Assembly (NCBI GenBank): GCA_030158125.1
Contig: JAOATL010000001.1
Location: 64,206-99,618 of the forward strand
DNA: 35,413 nucleotides
Source: Limnohabitans sp.
GTDB taxonomy: Bacteria > Pseudomonadota > Gammaproteobacteria > Burkholderiales > Burkholderiaceae_C
Direction of reading: 5' to 3'
The stretch's first letter is position 1. Every line of letters starts with the position of its first letter. Shown one piece after another: positions 25,040 to 34,486 of this stretch. The translations under genes and the position numbers were made by a program. Under the pieces are notes generated by a model that saw only the letters and a list, made by a program, of their open reading frames with translations, did no database searches and was not told the DNA's origin.

Positions 25040-25835
25040 GAAACAAATCATCGGCCATTGGCACGCCATCAGGCAAACGCGAGGCCAAACCTTCAAAGGG
25101 CGGTGAAGTGCGCCAGTGGCGAACAGCGTGGCGAGTGTCATCGCCCAAGTAGCGGGCAGAAAACACCCGACGTCTTGCGTTGGGTCCGACGCCACTGGAG
25201 GCGTGCAAGGCCAACATTTGAAACGCCACACAATCGCCGGGAGCCAATGCCCACGCCAATTGCGGGTAGTTCTCAGGTTCAGCCTCAATCGGCGGCAACT
25301 CAGCCAAACTACCTTCAGGAAACCATTTGGCTTGTTGGTCTCGGAACGTGCGCGGCATGTACCATGTACCCAGATGCGACTTGGCCACAAAGCGCAAGGT
25401 ACTGGCCTCAGCAACTGGATCAACGGGAATCCAAAAGCTCACATTTTGTCGACCGCTGACGTTATAGTAGGGTTGATCTTGGTGCCAAGGTGTGGGCTGC
25501 TTGGTGCCTGGCTCTTTGACCAACAAATGATCGTGATAGATGCGAACCGTTTCAGATTGCATCAACTGCGCAGAAATATGCGGCAAAGCTGAGCTCCGCA
25601 GGATTTTTTCATAAGCGGGGTTGGCTTGCCAAGTGCAAAAATCTTCAATGAATCGGCCTGGATCTTCAGCACGACTGGCCACTTGCGCCAATGGGCTCAA
25701 GTGCGACAAGTTGTGCTCAATGCCCTGCTCTAAGGTGTGAAGCTCATCCGCATTGAAAACACCACGCAAAACCACGGCCCCCAGTTGGGCATAGTCTTGA
25801 ATGACTTGGGTGGAAAGTTGGAATGTGCGAGACAT
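25023..25835 (-). CDS. Phytanoyl-CoA dioxygenase (PhyH) family protein
   Basis: A 270-residue Fe(II)/2-oxoglutarate-dependent oxygenase. The iron ligands are the HxD pair His118/Asp120 in TPWHQDQPYY and the distal His211 in MLALHASSG. Arginines at 221-223 (ARRRVFSARYLGDD) supply the 2-oxoglutarate carboxylate contact. Bacterial PhyH proteins hydroxylate varied small molecules, and the substrate is not evident. The ATG at 25835 is preferred; a TTG at 25850 would overlap the end of maf by four bases. It is the last gene of the minus-strand housekeeping operon, a place often held by rng in related bacteria. It overlaps the convergent ggt gene by 17 bp. Confidence 0.9.
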   Translation of the reverse strand: MSRTFQLSTQVIQDYAQLGAVVLRGVFNADELHTLEQGIEHNLSHLSPLAQVASRAEDPGRFIEDFCTWQANPAYEKILRSSALPHISAQLMQSETVRIYHDHLLVKEPGTKQPTPWHQDQPYYNVSGRQNVSFWIPVDPVAEASTLRFVAKSHLGTWYMPRTFRDQQAKWFPEGSLAELPPIEAEPENYPQLAWALAPGDCVAFQMLALHASSGVGPNARRRVFSARYLGDDTRHAVRHWRTSPPFEGLASRLPDGVPMADDLFPKVWG

Positions 25836-25846
25836 GCTATTGAATT

Positions 25847-26437
25847 TCAAATTTGCTGAAGAAGTGCGGCCGTTTCAAAAAGTGGCAGCCCCATGATGCC
25901 GGTGTATGAGCCTTTGATAGCAGAAATATGAGCGGCCGCCAATCCTTGCACACCATATGCACCAGCTTTGCCCATGGACTCGCCACTGGCAACGTAGGCT
26001 TTTAGCTGCGAAGGTGTCATGCTGGCAAAGGTGACCGTGGAAATCGAGACACTTGAAACCCTTCGTTTGCCATCACCGATGGCAACTGCCGTCAGGACAC
26101 GATGTGTGTTGCCTGAAAGTTTTTTCAGGATGCGCAAAGCATCTTGTGTGTTTTCAGGCTTGCCCAAGACTTCTCGCCCCAAAGCCACCGTTGTGTCTGC
26201 GCACAGCACTGGCCCTTTTGGCAAGTTTCTGGCCCTTAGACGTGCCATGGCCGCTTCTAATTTGAGCTGCGTCACACGCTTCACATAAGTCAGGGGCGCT
26301 TCACCAGGCAACAGCAGCTCCAAGGCCTCGGCATCTTCGTCAGGGGATGGCAGAAGCAATTCGTAACGTACACCGATTTGCTCAAGCAGTTGGCGACGAC
26401 GTGGACTTTGAGATGCCAAATACACAAAACTCTTCAT
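25847..26437 (-). CDS. maf: Maf-like nucleoside triphosphate pyrophosphatase
   Basis: A 196-residue Maf-family house-cleaning enzyme that hydrolyses non-canonical or excess NTPs, probably dTTP/UTP as in E. coli YhdE. The opening MKSFVYLASQSPRRRQLLEQIG carries the signature ASxSPRR at 8-14. The catalytic Asp81 lies in VLCADTTVALG, and GKPENTQDALRILKKLSGNTHRV and AYGVQGLAA match the family. It starts 6 bp after the rlmH stop, inside the operon. Confidence 0.95.
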   Translation of the reverse strand: MKSFVYLASQSPRRRQLLEQIGVRYELLLPSPDEDAEALELLLPGEAPLTYVKRVTQLKLEAAMARLRARNLPKGPVLCADTTVALGREVLGKPENTQDALRILKKLSGNTHRVLTAVAIGDGKRRVSSVSISTVTFASMTPSQLKAYVASGESMGKAGAYGVQGLAAAHISAIKGSYTGIMGLPLFETAALLQQI

Positions 26438-26443
26438 GTCGTG

Positions 26444-26911
26444 TTACTCGCGGTGATAGGGATGGTTTGCATTGACCGACCATGCACGGTACAGCTGCTC
26501 AATTAAAAGCACTCGCGCCATGGCGTGTGGCAGGGTCAAATCAGACAAGCGAATGCGCTCTTGGGCTGCATCTCTAAACGCAGGCTCTAAACCGTCTGGG
26601 CCACCAATGATGAGCGCCACATCATCCCCACTCAATTGCCAGTCTTTAAGGCGTTGTGCCAAGGCCATGGTGCGCAAGGCAGTGCCCCGCTCGTCGAGCA
26701 CCACAATGCGCGTACCACGTGGAATGACAGCCTCAATGCGTTGACGCTCTGCGGCCACCAAGGTTTCATATGTTTTGGAACCGCGCGGTTCGGTTTTGAC
26801 CGCCTTAAGTTCTACTTTCAGCTCGGGGGGGAAACGCTTTGCGTAATCATCCCAAGCTGTTTGAGCCCAATCGGGGACGCGCTGCCCCACTGCCACAATC
26901 AGCAGTTTCAT
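26444..26911 (-). CDS. rlmH: 23S rRNA pseudouridine-1915 N3-methyltransferase RlmH
   Basis: A 155-residue SPOUT-class methyltransferase, exactly the usual size (E. coli RlmH also has 155). It methylates pseudouridine 1915 in helix 69 of 23S rRNA on the 70S ribosome. [15 protein letters not shown], the trefoil-knot SAM-binding elements [11 protein letters not shown] and [24 protein letters not shown], and the C-terminal HPYHRE are all present. It lies five bases after rsfS, its usual operon partner. Confidence 0.97.
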   Translation of the reverse strand: MKLLIVAVGQRVPDWAQTAWDDYAKRFPPELKVELKAVKTEPRGSKTYETLVAAERQRIEAVIPRGTRIVVLDERGTALRTMALAQRLKDWQLSGDDVALIIGGPDGLEPAFRDAAQERIRLSDLTLPHAMARVLLIEQLYRAWSVNANHPYHRE

Positions 26912-26916
26912 GCGTG

Positions 26917-27624
26917 TTAAGCCTTGGGCTTGGCCTTGCTTGCGGCCTTGGCGACTGGCTTGCTTGCAGATTTAGCAACGGGCTTGGCCGAGGGCTTAGT
27001 TGCTGGCTTAGTTGCTGGCTTAGTTGCAGGCTTAGTTGCTGGCTTAGTTGCTGGCTTAGTTGCCGTTTTTGCAGCAGGCTTGCTAGTCTTGGCAGCAGGT
27101 TTAGCCGCTGTTTTAGCTGGCGGCTTGCGCGTGGGCTTGAGTGCTTCAGAACCCATAGGGCCGACAGGCACGGAGTCTCGGCGTGTAGGTGTACGGCCAG
27201 CGCTCACAGTGGCTTTTTTCTTGGCCACAGGTTTGCGCACGGGCTCGGCAGGTTTAGGCGCGCCCAACTTCAAACGAACTGGCTTATCACCCCAAATCTC
27301 TTCGAGGTTGTAGTAAGAGCGAATGGTAGGTTGCATGATGTGAGCCACGGCACTGCCGCAATCCACAATGATCCACTCGCCATTGTCTTCACCTTCGATG
27401 CGGGGCTTGGGATAGCCCGCTTCACGAACTTTGTCGCGCACACTGGCGGCCAGCGCCTTGGTTTGGCGGTTGGAAGTACCTGAGGCGATGATGACGCGCT
27501 CAAACAAGGGCGACATGTGCTCGGTGTCAAACACGACAATTTCTTGCGCTTTCACATCTTCCAAAGCGTCCACAATGGCGCGTTGCAGTTTTTGGGTGTC
27601 TTTTTTGGCAGAGGTTTCGGTCAT
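26917..27624 (-). CDS. rsfS: Ribosomal silencing factor RsfS with long Lys/Ala/Pro-rich tail
   Basis: Residues 1-120 are a standard RsfS domain, which binds uL14 on the 50S subunit and blocks 70S assembly. Marks include [67 protein letters not shown] and the [15 protein letters not shown] turn. Family members usually stop near 105-130 residues; this protein continues for about 115 residues of low-complexity sequence rich in Lys, Ala, Pro and Thr, resembling histone-H1-like bacterial tails. Residues 187-210 are ATKP repeats encoded by a 12-bp tandem array. The tail is strongly basic and likely disordered, so it may contact RNA. Its start overlaps the nadD stop by four bases. Confidence 0.95.
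   Translation of the reverse strand: MTETSAKKDTQKLQRAIVDALEDVKAQEIVVFDTEHMSPLFERVIIASGTSNRQTKALAASVRDKVREAGYPKPRIEGEDNGEWIIVDCGSAVAHIMQPTIRSYYNLEEIWGDKPVRLKLGAPKPAEPVRKPVAKKKATVSAGRTPTRRDSVPVGPMGSEALKPTRKPPAKTAAKPAAKTSKPAAKTATKPATKPATKPATKPATKPATKPSAKPVAKSASKPVAKAASKAKPKA
26993..27064 (-). repeat. 12-bp tandem repeat in the rsfS tail
   Basis: Six head-to-tail copies of the 12-bp unit GGCTTAGTTGCT (plus-strand sense), with single-base changes in copies three and six. Each unit encodes four residues, and the array lies in the ATKP part of RsfS. Because 12 is a multiple of three, copy-number change would lengthen or shorten the tail without a frameshift. Confidence 0.9.
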
Positions 27625-28223
27625 CGTGCAGGCTGGTAAAGGTGATGGCGGTAAATATACAGCGCAACGGTCTTGGGAACCAGTGCGTCGATGGGTTGGC
27701 CATGGGCTACCCGTGCTCGAACTTCCGTTGCACTGTGCGGCAATTGGGGTAATTTCAAGGCTTGCGTGGGAATGTCATGGCTGGGAACGGTGGCGTCTGG
27801 CATGCCAGGCATTTCGCGTTCAGCGACGCAAATTATAGCCCGCCGTGCAATTTCGTCGATTTCTCGCCAGGTCCCCAAGGCTTTACCCTGATCTTCCCCG
27901 ACAAATAAGAAAAATTGGTCATCAGGATATTGCAATTGGAGGCTTCTGAGCGTGTCGATGCTGTAACTGGGGCCTTGCCGCTGCAACTCCATCTCGTCGA
28001 CCGTCACGCCGGCCATGTGGCCAAAGGCCAACCGAGCCATCTCTGCGCGATGTGAGGCGCTGCTTAAATTTCGCGGCTTGTGCCACGCATCACCTGTTGG
28101 GATGATGTGCAAGGCATCTAATTGGAATTGCGCCAAGGCAGCTTCAGCCATGGCCACATGGGCATTGTGCGGAGGGTCAAACGACCCGCCCAAAATACCA
28201 ATGCGCTTTTGTCTCAAACCCAT
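27621..28223 (-). CDS. nadD: Nicotinate-nucleotide adenylyltransferase
   Basis: Joins nicotinate mononucleotide and ATP to form deamido-NAD in NAD synthesis. The 200-residue protein begins with the nucleotidyltransferase motif [21 protein letters not shown], which holds the HxxH-type ATP site (His19, His22). [29 protein letters not shown] and [25 protein letters not shown] are also typical, while the usual C-terminal ISSTxxR motif is represented by [13 protein letters not shown]. It overlaps hemF by 10 bp upstream and rsfS by 4 bp downstream, indicating tight translational coupling. Confidence 0.96.
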   Translation of the reverse strand: MGLRQKRIGILGGSFDPPHNAHVAMAEAALAQFQLDALHIIPTGDAWHKPRNLSSASHRAEMARLAFGHMAGVTVDEMELQRQGPSYSIDTLRSLQLQYPDDQFFLFVGEDQGKALGTWREIDEIARRAIICVAEREMPGMPDATVPSHDIPTQALKLPQLPHSATEVRARVAHGQPIDALVPKTVALYIYRHHLYQPAR

Positions 28224-29131
28224 TCCCTTGGTTTTAAATATTGGGTGGCCAATTGGGCTTCAGCGGAATCGGGCAAATCGACACGGTTGTAGGACCAGCT
28301 GACCAATGCCGGCATTGACAACAAAATGGACTCGGTCCGACCGCCAGATTGCAGGCCGAAATGCGTGCCGCGATCCCATACCAAATTGAACTCTACATAC
28401 CGCCCGCGGCGATACAACTGAAATTGCCTTTCGCGCTCGCCATAAGGCATGTCTTTGCGACGTATCACAAGGGGCATGTAGGCTTTAAGCAAACCATTGC
28501 CCACATCTTGCATCATGGCAAAGCCTTTGTCGAAACCCAGCTCCGAAAAATCGTCGTAGAAAATACCACCGACACCGCGGGCTTCATTGCGGTGTTTCAA
28601 AAAGAAGTAGTCATCGCACCATTTTTTGAAGCGCGGATACAAATCAGCACCGTATGGCGTCACGGCATCTTTGCATACTTGGTGGAAATGCACAGCATCT
28701 TCTTCAAAACCGTAATAAGGCGTTAAGTCCATGCCGCCGCCAAACCATGCCACAGGCTCTTTACCCTCTGGTTTGGCCACAATCATTCTCACGTTCATGT
28801 GCACAGTAGGCACGTAGGGGTTGCGAGGGTGAAACACCAGGGATACGCCCATGGCCTCGAAGGGTGCACCCGACAATTCTGGGCGATGCTGAGTAGCAGA
28901 GGGTGGTAATTTGGGGCCACTCACATGCGAAAAACCACAGCCAGCTCGTTCAAAAACGGGACCACCTTCTAAGATTTGCGTGATGCCATCGCCTTGAAGC
29001 ATCTCGCCTTCAGACTTGCGCCAGGGGTCGACCACAAAGGCGGTGCCATCAATTTCGTGCAATGCTTTCGCAATGCTCGATTGCAAATGGATCAAATATT
29101 CGCGTACTGTTTGAGCTTGTTGCACGTTCAT
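28214..29131 (-). CDS. hemF: Oxygen-dependent coproporphyrinogen III oxidase
   Basis: Converts coproporphyrinogen III to protoporphyrinogen IX with oxygen in haem synthesis, in the cytoplasm. The 305-residue length is normal for HemF. Highly conserved stretches are visible: [67 protein letters not shown] and [37 protein letters not shown]. The presence of an aerobic enzyme suggests oxic growth. It lies 33 bp after the acyltransferase gene and overlaps nadD by 10 bp. Confidence 0.98.
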   Translation of the reverse strand: MNVQQAQTVREYLIHLQSSIAKALHEIDGTAFVVDPWRKSEGEMLQGDGITQILEGGPVFERAGCGFSHVSGPKLPPSATQHRPELSGAPFEAMGVSLVFHPRNPYVPTVHMNVRMIVAKPEGKEPVAWFGGGMDLTPYYGFEEDAVHFHQVCKDAVTPYGADLYPRFKKWCDDYFFLKHRNEARGVGGIFYDDFSELGFDKGFAMMQDVGNGLLKAYMPLVIRRKDMPYGERERQFQLYRRGRYVEFNLVWDRGTHFGLQSGGRTESILLSMPALVSWSYNRVDLPDSAEAQLATQYLKPREWV

Positions 29132-29164
29132 GCTTTGACTTTCTCTTAACGCCTTTGGCGTCCT

Positions 29165-29824
29165 TTATTTTTTAGCTTCTTTGGTGGGCAACGGCCTGAT
29201 CGGTGCCGCTTGGTCTATGTGGAAACCTTCCACGCCCGCGTACATTTTGCGAAGGCAGGCGTAGTCCACCTCCACGTTGCCCGTGAGTTTGATGAAGCCT
29301 TCAAACTTCAAGACCTTTTGAGCATAGTCAAGGCGAACCACAGCCAGAGGTAAGTTGCCACTCAGCGCCAGTTGGTAAAAGCCACTGCGCCAACCTTGCG
29401 TATGTTGACGTGTACCCTCTGGAGACAAACCCAACCACAAAAATTTGTTGGCACGCTGGTGCTCAGCAAAAACCTCCAGCATGGCGCCGACAACGCCCCG
29501 CGATGAAGACCGGTCAATGGGCAAGCCGCCAATCCATCGCATCCAGCGTCCAATCAAAGGCCACTTGAACAAAGAATCTTTGCCCCAAAAATACACAGGC
29601 AAACCCATGGTCCATTTACAGAGCATGGCCGTCAAAAAATCCCAGTTGCTAGTGTGGGGGTAAACAATGGCCACGCCCTGCAAGGCGGGCAAGCCCTGAA
29701 AATCAACACGCCAGCCGATCAGCCTTAACAGCCAAGCTGCCCATGCATGCCCCTTGAACTTGATGGCATACGGGCCAGGGATTGACTCGGGTTGCGGCAA
29801 ATTTTGGGCGTCTTGTTGGTTCAC
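29165..29824 (-). CDS. 1-acylglycerol-3-phosphate acyltransferase-like protein
   Basis: A 219-residue PlsC-superfamily acyltransferase, probably membrane-associated and involved in phospholipid or related acylation. The catalytic HX4D motif is HTSNWD near residues 57-62. The later blocks FWGKDSLFKWPLIGRWMRWIGGLPIDR and LSPEGTR correspond to the glycerol-phosphate-binding motifs of the family. It is shorter than typical PlsC and its acceptor is not certain. It starts four bases inside the purD stop and is followed by hemF, an arrangement common in betaproteobacteria. Confidence 0.88.
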   Translation of the reverse strand: MNQQDAQNLPQPESIPGPYAIKFKGHAWAAWLLRLIGWRVDFQGLPALQGVAIVYPHTSNWDFLTAMLCKWTMGLPVYFWGKDSLFKWPLIGRWMRWIGGLPIDRSSSRGVVGAMLEVFAEHQRANKFLWLGLSPEGTRQHTQGWRSGFYQLALSGNLPLAVVRLDYAQKVLKFEGFIKLTGNVEVDYACLRKMYAGVEGFHIDQAAPIRPLPTKEAKK

Positions 29825-31116
29825 GATTTGATTGCCCTGTAACCAATGTCCTTTCGGTACTGCTGTCCGTCAAAGTGAATTCCTTTGGCCACCTCATAGG
29901 CCTTTTGCTGCGCTTGCTTCACAGAATCGGCCAATACAGTAACGCACAACACGCGACCACCAGAGGTCACGGTTTGACCATTAACGGCAGCTGTGCCTGC
30001 ATGAAACACCATGGCATCGAGTTCATCTTTGGGCAAGCCGGTGATGACGTCTCCCTTGCGAGGATTCATGGGGTAACCGGCCGCAGCCATCACCACGCCC
30101 AAAGCAGGACGTCGGTCCCACTCTAATTCCAAGGTGTCGAGCTTGCCGCTGGTCGCGGCCAACATCACTTCCACCAAATCGGTTTTCAAACGCATCATGA
30201 TGGGCTGTGTTTCTGGATCACCCATGCGGCAATTGAATTCCAAAGTTTTAGGCAGCCCCTGCGCATCGATCATCAGACCCGCGTACAAAAATCCCGTGTA
30301 GGGAATGCCATCTTTTTCCATGCCCTTGATGGTGGGCAAGATGACCTCGCGCATGGCGCGCGCATGGACTTGTGCTGTGACCACGGGCGCAGGTGAGTAA
30401 GCACCCATGCCACCAGTGTTGGGGCCTTCGTCGTGGTCCAGCAAACGCTTGTGATCCTGACTGGTGGCCAAGGCCACCACATTTTGACCATCACACAACA
30501 CGATGAAGCTTGCCTCTTCACCTTGCAAGAATTCTTCAACCACAACGCGCGGGACCGCCGCACCATCTGCGCCGGCGTTGTGCACCACACCCAGTTGGTT
30601 GTCGAGCAACATGAAATCAATGGCTTCGTGAGCTTCCGCAGCGGTCATGGCCACCACCACACCCTTGCCTGCCGCCAGGCCATCGGCCTTCACCACAATG
30701 GGGGCGCCCATCTTGTCGATGTAGGCATGGGCCTGAAAGGGATCCGTGAAGGTTTCATAAATGGCCGTCGGAATGCCATGGCGTTGCATGAAGGCTTTTG
30801 AAAACGCCTTGGAACTTTCCAACTGTGCTGCGGCCTGTGTCGGTCCAAAAATTCGCATGCCATTCGCACGAAACTCGTCCACCACACCAGCCGCCAAAGG
30901 TGCTTCTGGACCCACCACAGTCAGTTCAATTTTTTCTTGCTGAGCCCACTCACGCAATGCCTTGACATCGGTGATGGGAACGTCCACCAAGTTGGGGTCA
31001 CGGGCTGTCCCGCCATTGCCTGGGGCCACATAAACTTTTTGAATGCGCTCAGACTGAGACAACTTCCAGGCCAGTGCGTGTTCTCGTCCGCCACCGCCAA
31101 TTACCAATACTTTCAT
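29821..31116 (-). CDS. purD: Phosphoribosylamine-glycine ligase
   Basis: Catalyses the ATP-dependent joining of 5-phosphoribosylamine and glycine, the second step of purine synthesis. The 431-residue protein has the GARS ATP-grasp layout: MKVLVIGGGGREHALAWKL, VGPEAPLAAGVVDEF, VKADGLAAGKGVVVA near the ATP site, HKRLLDHDEGPNTGGMGAYSPAP, and LEFNCRMGDPETQPIMMRL with the metal ligands. The motif VDPLEGP-type signature is represented by GMGAYSPAPVVT and its surroundings. It starts 10 bp after yebC. Confidence 0.97.
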   Translation of the reverse strand: MKVLVIGGGGREHALAWKLSQSERIQKVYVAPGNGGTARDPNLVDVPITDVKALREWAQQEKIELTVVGPEAPLAAGVVDEFRANGMRIFGPTQAAAQLESSKAFSKAFMQRHGIPTAIYETFTDPFQAHAYIDKMGAPIVVKADGLAAGKGVVVAMTAAEAHEAIDFMLLDNQLGVVHNAGADGAAVPRVVVEEFLQGEEASFIVLCDGQNVVALATSQDHKRLLDHDEGPNTGGMGAYSPAPVVTAQVHARAMREVILPTIKGMEKDGIPYTGFLYAGLMIDAQGLPKTLEFNCRMGDPETQPIMMRLKTDLVEVMLAATSGKLDTLELEWDRRPALGVVMAAAGYPMNPRKGDVITGLPKDELDAMVFHAGTAAVNGQTVTSGGRVLCVTVLADSVKQAQQKAYEVAKGIHFDGQQYRKDIGYRAIKS

Positions 31117-31126
31117 CGATCAAGCC

Positions 31127-31852
31127 TTATTCAGAAATGGTTGCGTTGTGGAAAACGTTTTGCACATCGTCCAAATCTTCCAAGATATCCAAGAGTTTTT
31201 GCATTTTGGCAGCATCGTCATCCAACAAGTCGATGGTGTTTTCAGCGCGCCAGGTGACCTCTGCCATCTCTGCGATCAAACCTGCTGCTTCAAGTGCGTT
31301 TTTAACAACTTCAAAATCTGCAGGTGAAGTCAACACCTCAATAGCACCTTCATCATCCGAGATCACATCTTCAGCCCCAGCCTCCAAAGCCACTTCCATC
31401 ACCTTGTCTTCTGAGGTGCCAGGCGCAAAAATCAATTGGCCACAATGCTTGAACTGAAAAGCCACAGAACCTTCTGTGCCCATGTTGCCGCCATGTTTGC
31501 TGAAAGCATGGCGCACTTCGGCCACCGTGCGCACACGGTTGTCAGTCATGGTGTCCACAATGATGGCCGCACCGCCAATGCCGTAGCCTTCGTAACGAAT
31601 TTCTTCGTAGGTCACACCTTCCAAGTTGCCCGTGGCCTTGTCGATGTTGCGTTTGACTGTATCGGCTGGCATGTTGGCCGCTTTTGCTTTCTCAATGGCC
31701 AAACGCAAGCGGGGATTGGCCGTGGGGTCTCCCCCGCCAGTTCTGGCCGCCACCATGATTTCTCGGACCACGCGAGTCCAAATGCGCTGCCGTTTCTCGT
31801 CTTGCCTGCCCTTGCGGTGCTGAATATTTGCCCATTTACTGTGGCCAGCCAT
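31127..31852 (-). CDS. yebC: YebC/PmpR (TACO1) family protein
   Basis: A 241-residue cytoplasmic protein of the YebC/TACO1 family, described as a transcriptional regulator in some bacteria and as a translation factor that helps ribosomes through proline-rich stretches in others. [32 protein letters not shown] is the near-invariant N-terminus, followed by [23 protein letters not shown] and [23 protein letters not shown]. It is the first gene of the minus-strand operon running to phyH. Its promoter should lie between 31853 and the clpA terminator. Confidence 0.96.
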   Translation of the reverse strand: MAGHSKWANIQHRKGRQDEKRQRIWTRVVREIMVAARTGGGDPTANPRLRLAIEKAKAANMPADTVKRNIDKATGNLEGVTYEEIRYEGYGIGGAAIIVDTMTDNRVRTVAEVRHAFSKHGGNMGTEGSVAFQFKHCGQLIFAPGTSEDKVMEVALEAGAEDVISDDEGAIEVLTSPADFEVVKNALEAAGLIAEMAEVTWRAENTIDLLDDDAAKMQKLLDILEDLDDVQNVFHNATISE

Positions 31853-31993
31853 CTCAAATTCCTTGGTGTTGATTTAATCTACTGTGAGAGATTTTACTTT
31901 CCCAGTTGGGAGGGCTTTTTCCGGCCCAATCGCCAGGTTGCAAAACATGCAAAAGTCTGCTGTTTGAAGCATTTTTCGCATCTGCGCAAAAGA

Positions 31994-32020
31994 AAAAAGC
32001 CGAAATTAATCCGGCTTTTT
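31994..32020 (-). terminator. Rho-independent terminator of clpA
   Basis: Arms AAAAAGCCG (31994-32002) and CGGCTTTTT (32012-32020) enclose a nine-base AT-rich loop. Read on the minus strand, a T-rich run (TTTTTTCT) follows the stem. It lies 24 bp behind the clpA stop and separates clpA from yebC. Confidence 0.85.
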
Positions 32021-32043
32021 CATTGAGTCACATATTCAGGGCC

Positions 32044-34383
32044 TTAGTTGGCCGCGACCTCTTCAGGCTCATGCGGCTCAGCCTTTGAGTTTCGACTTTC
32101 CTTTTTAGGCAAAGGCTGAATGTCGAGCAACACGTCGTCTTTGTCGTCCAAGTCGACACTCAAGCGACCGCCGTCGATCAAACGACCAAACAACAACTCA
32201 TCGGCCAAAGCCTTGCGAATGGTGTCTTGAATCAAACGCTGCATAGGACGCGCACCCATGAGTGGGTCGAAACCTTTTTTGGCCAAGAACTTGCGCAATT
32301 TGTCGCTGAACGTGACGTCCACCTTCTTCTCTGACAACTGTGTTTCAAGTTGTAGCAAGAATTTGTCAACCACGCGCATGATGATTTGCTCGTCCAAAGC
32401 CTTGAAGCTGACCATGGCGTCCAAACGGTTGCGGAACTCTGGTGTGAACAAGCGCTTGATGTCGCCCATTTCATCGCCTGCTTGACGCGGGTTGGTAAAG
32501 CCAATGGTGGCCTTGTTCATGGTCTCGGCACCGGCATTGGTGGTCATGATGATGATCACGTTGCGGAAGTCGGCTTTGCGGCCGTTGTTGTCCGTCAAAG
32601 TGCCATGGTCCATGACCTGCAACAAGACATTGAAAATGTCGGGGTGCGCTTTTTCAATCTCATCCAAGAGCAACACGCAATGCGGCTTCTTGGTCACAGC
32701 TTCAGTGAGTAAACCGCCTTGGTCAAAGCCCACATAGCCGGGAGGCGCACCAATGAGTCGGCTCACCGCATGCCGCTCCATGTACTCCGACATGTCGAAG
32801 CGAATGAGGTCAATGCCCATGATGTAAGCCAACTGTTTGGCAGCTTCTGTTTTGCCCACGCCCGTGGGGCCGCTGAACAAGAAAGCACCAATGGGTTTGT
32901 CTGTTTTGCCCAAACCAGAGCGCGCCATTTTGACGGCTGAGGACAAAACTTCTAAGGCCTTGTCTTGGCCAAACACAACGCTCTTCAAATCGCGTTCAAT
33001 GGTCTGCAATTTGCTGCGGTCATCGTTGGACACATTCGCAGGCGGAATGCGGGCAATCTTGGCCACGATGTCCTCGATCTCGGCCTTGCCAATGGTCTTC
33101 TTGCGCTTGGAAGGCGGCAAGATACGCTGTGCAGCGCCGGCTTCGTCAATCACGTCAATGGCTTTATCGGGCAACTGACGGTCGTTGATGAACTTGGCAG
33201 ACAACTCAGCAGCGGCTTGCAGCGCCGCATTCGCGTACTTCACGCTGTGATGCTCTTCGAAGCGGGACTTCAATCCCTTCAAAATGTCCACCGTCTCGGA
33301 CACGGTAGGCTCCACCACATCGACCTTTTGGAAGCGACGTGACAGGGCTGCGTCTTTTTCGAAGATGCCGCGGTATTCGGTAAAGGTGGTTGCGCCAATG
33401 CATTTCAATTGGCCACTGGACAGTGCGGGCTTGAGCAAATTGGAGGCATCCAAAGTACCACCAGAAGCCGCACCTGCACCAATCAAAGTGTGAATTTCGT
33501 CAATGAACAAAACGGCGTGAGGCTTGTCTTTGAGTGCTTTCAAAACACCTTTGAGACGTTGTTCAAAATCACCCCGGTATTTGGTGCCGGCCAACAGCGC
33601 ACCCATGTCGAGTGAATACACCACAGCTTCGGCCAAAATTTCAGGCACGCTACCTTGCGTGATACGCCATGCCAAACCTTCTGCAATGGCTGTTTTACCG
33701 ACGCCAGCTTCACCCACCAACAAGGGGTTGTTTTTACGGCGGCGGCACAAAATTTGAATGGTTCGTTCAACTTCATATTCACGGCCAATCAGGGGATCAA
33801 TCTTGCCGTCTTTGGCCATCTGATTCAGGTTCTGCGTGAACTGTTCCAGAGGGGATGCCTTTTCACTGCGCTCGCCAGCGCCTGTTCCCTCTTCACTTTC
33901 AGGTGCAGGGGCAGCGTCACTGCCTTTGGTGGCTTCAGGTGGATCGCTCTTGCGAATGCCATGTGCGATGAAGTTCACAACATCCAAACGGGTGATACCC
34001 TGCTGGTGCAAGTAGTAAACAGCATGCGAATCTTTTTCGCCAAAAATGGCCACCAACACGTTGGCGCCGGTCACTTCCTTCTTACCGCTTCCAGTCGATT
34101 GAACATGCATGATGGCGCGTTGAATCACACGCTGGAAACCCAGGGTAGGTTGCGTATCGACTTCTTCGGTACCCGCTACTTGAGGGGTGTTGTCCTTTAT
34201 AAATGACGACAGCGATTGACGCAAATCGTCAACTTGCGCTGAACATGCGCGCAACACTTCTGCTGCGCTGGGGTTGTCCAGCAATGCCAACAACAAATGT
34301 TCCACAGTAATGAATTCGTGACGCTGCTGACGCGCCTCAACGAAGGCCATGTGCAAACTGACTTCCAATTCTTGGGCAATCAT
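32044..34383 (-). CDS. clpA: ATP-dependent Clp protease ATP-binding subunit ClpA
   Basis: A AAA+ unfoldase that feeds substrates, including ClpS-delivered N-degron proteins, into the ClpP peptidase. The 779-residue protein has the N-domain (1-140), a Walker A at 224-231 (GEAGVGKT) with Walker B VLFIDEIH at 291-298, and a second Walker A at 505-512 (GPTGVGKT). LLDEIEKAHPDIFNVLLQVMDHG marks the second Walker B. It is slightly longer than E. coli ClpA (758), mainly from an acidic/Ala-rich linker at about 147-175. clpS lies 103 bp upstream on the same strand, and that gap is long enough for a separate clpA promoter. Confidence 0.97.
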   Translation of the reverse strand: MIAQELEVSLHMAFVEARQQRHEFITVEHLLLALLDNPSAAEVLRACSAQVDDLRQSLSSFIKDNTPQVAGTEEVDTQPTLGFQRVIQRAIMHVQSTGSGKKEVTGANVLVAIFGEKDSHAVYYLHQQGITRLDVVNFIAHGIRKSDPPEATKGSDAAPAPESEEGTGAGERSEKASPLEQFTQNLNQMAKDGKIDPLIGREYEVERTIQILCRRRKNNPLLVGEAGVGKTAIAEGLAWRITQGSVPEILAEAVVYSLDMGALLAGTKYRGDFEQRLKGVLKALKDKPHAVLFIDEIHTLIGAGAASGGTLDASNLLKPALSSGQLKCIGATTFTEYRGIFEKDAALSRRFQKVDVVEPTVSETVDILKGLKSRFEEHHSVKYANAALQAAAELSAKFINDRQLPDKAIDVIDEAGAAQRILPPSKRKKTIGKAEIEDIVAKIARIPPANVSNDDRSKLQTIERDLKSVVFGQDKALEVLSSAVKMARSGLGKTDKPIGAFLFSGPTGVGKTEAAKQLAYIMGIDLIRFDMSEYMERHAVSRLIGAPPGYVGFDQGGLLTEAVTKKPHCVLLLDEIEKAHPDIFNVLLQVMDHGTLTDNNGRKADFRNVIIIMTTNAGAETMNKATIGFTNPRQAGDEMGDIKRLFTPEFRNRLDAMVSFKALDEQIIMRVVDKFLLQLETQLSEKKVDVTFSDKLRKFLAKKGFDPLMGARPMQRLIQDTIRKALADELLFGRLIDGGRLSVDLDDKDDVLLDIQPLPKKESRNSKAEPHEPEEVAAN

Positions 34384-34486
34384 GTGATTTCCTTAAATGC
34401 CTTGCGGATGTGAAAAATATTAGGTTGGGTAAATTTGTTGAATTTCAACTGGTTTATGCCACATTCTTGTATCAAGCTTGCTTCAT

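Noticed and set aside
26993..27064. Short regular repeats considered as a CRISPR array
   Set aside because: The units are 12 bp, directly adjacent without spacers, and translate in frame within rsfS; no cas genes are nearby.
26839..27483. Open frame on the plus strand with repeated Leu-Ser-Cys-Trp units
   Set aside because: It is the antisense shadow of the 12-bp repeats in rsfS; the repetitive protein reflects the repeats, not a gene.
33655..34206. 183-codon plus-strand open frame opposite clpA
   Set aside because: Antisense shadow of a highly conserved AAA+ gene; no start signal or domain.
34437..34449. 13-bp inverted repeat GTTGAA-T-TTCAAC between clpS and clpA
   Set aside because: AT-rich short symmetry that can arise by chance; no second copy or clear promoter relation was found.
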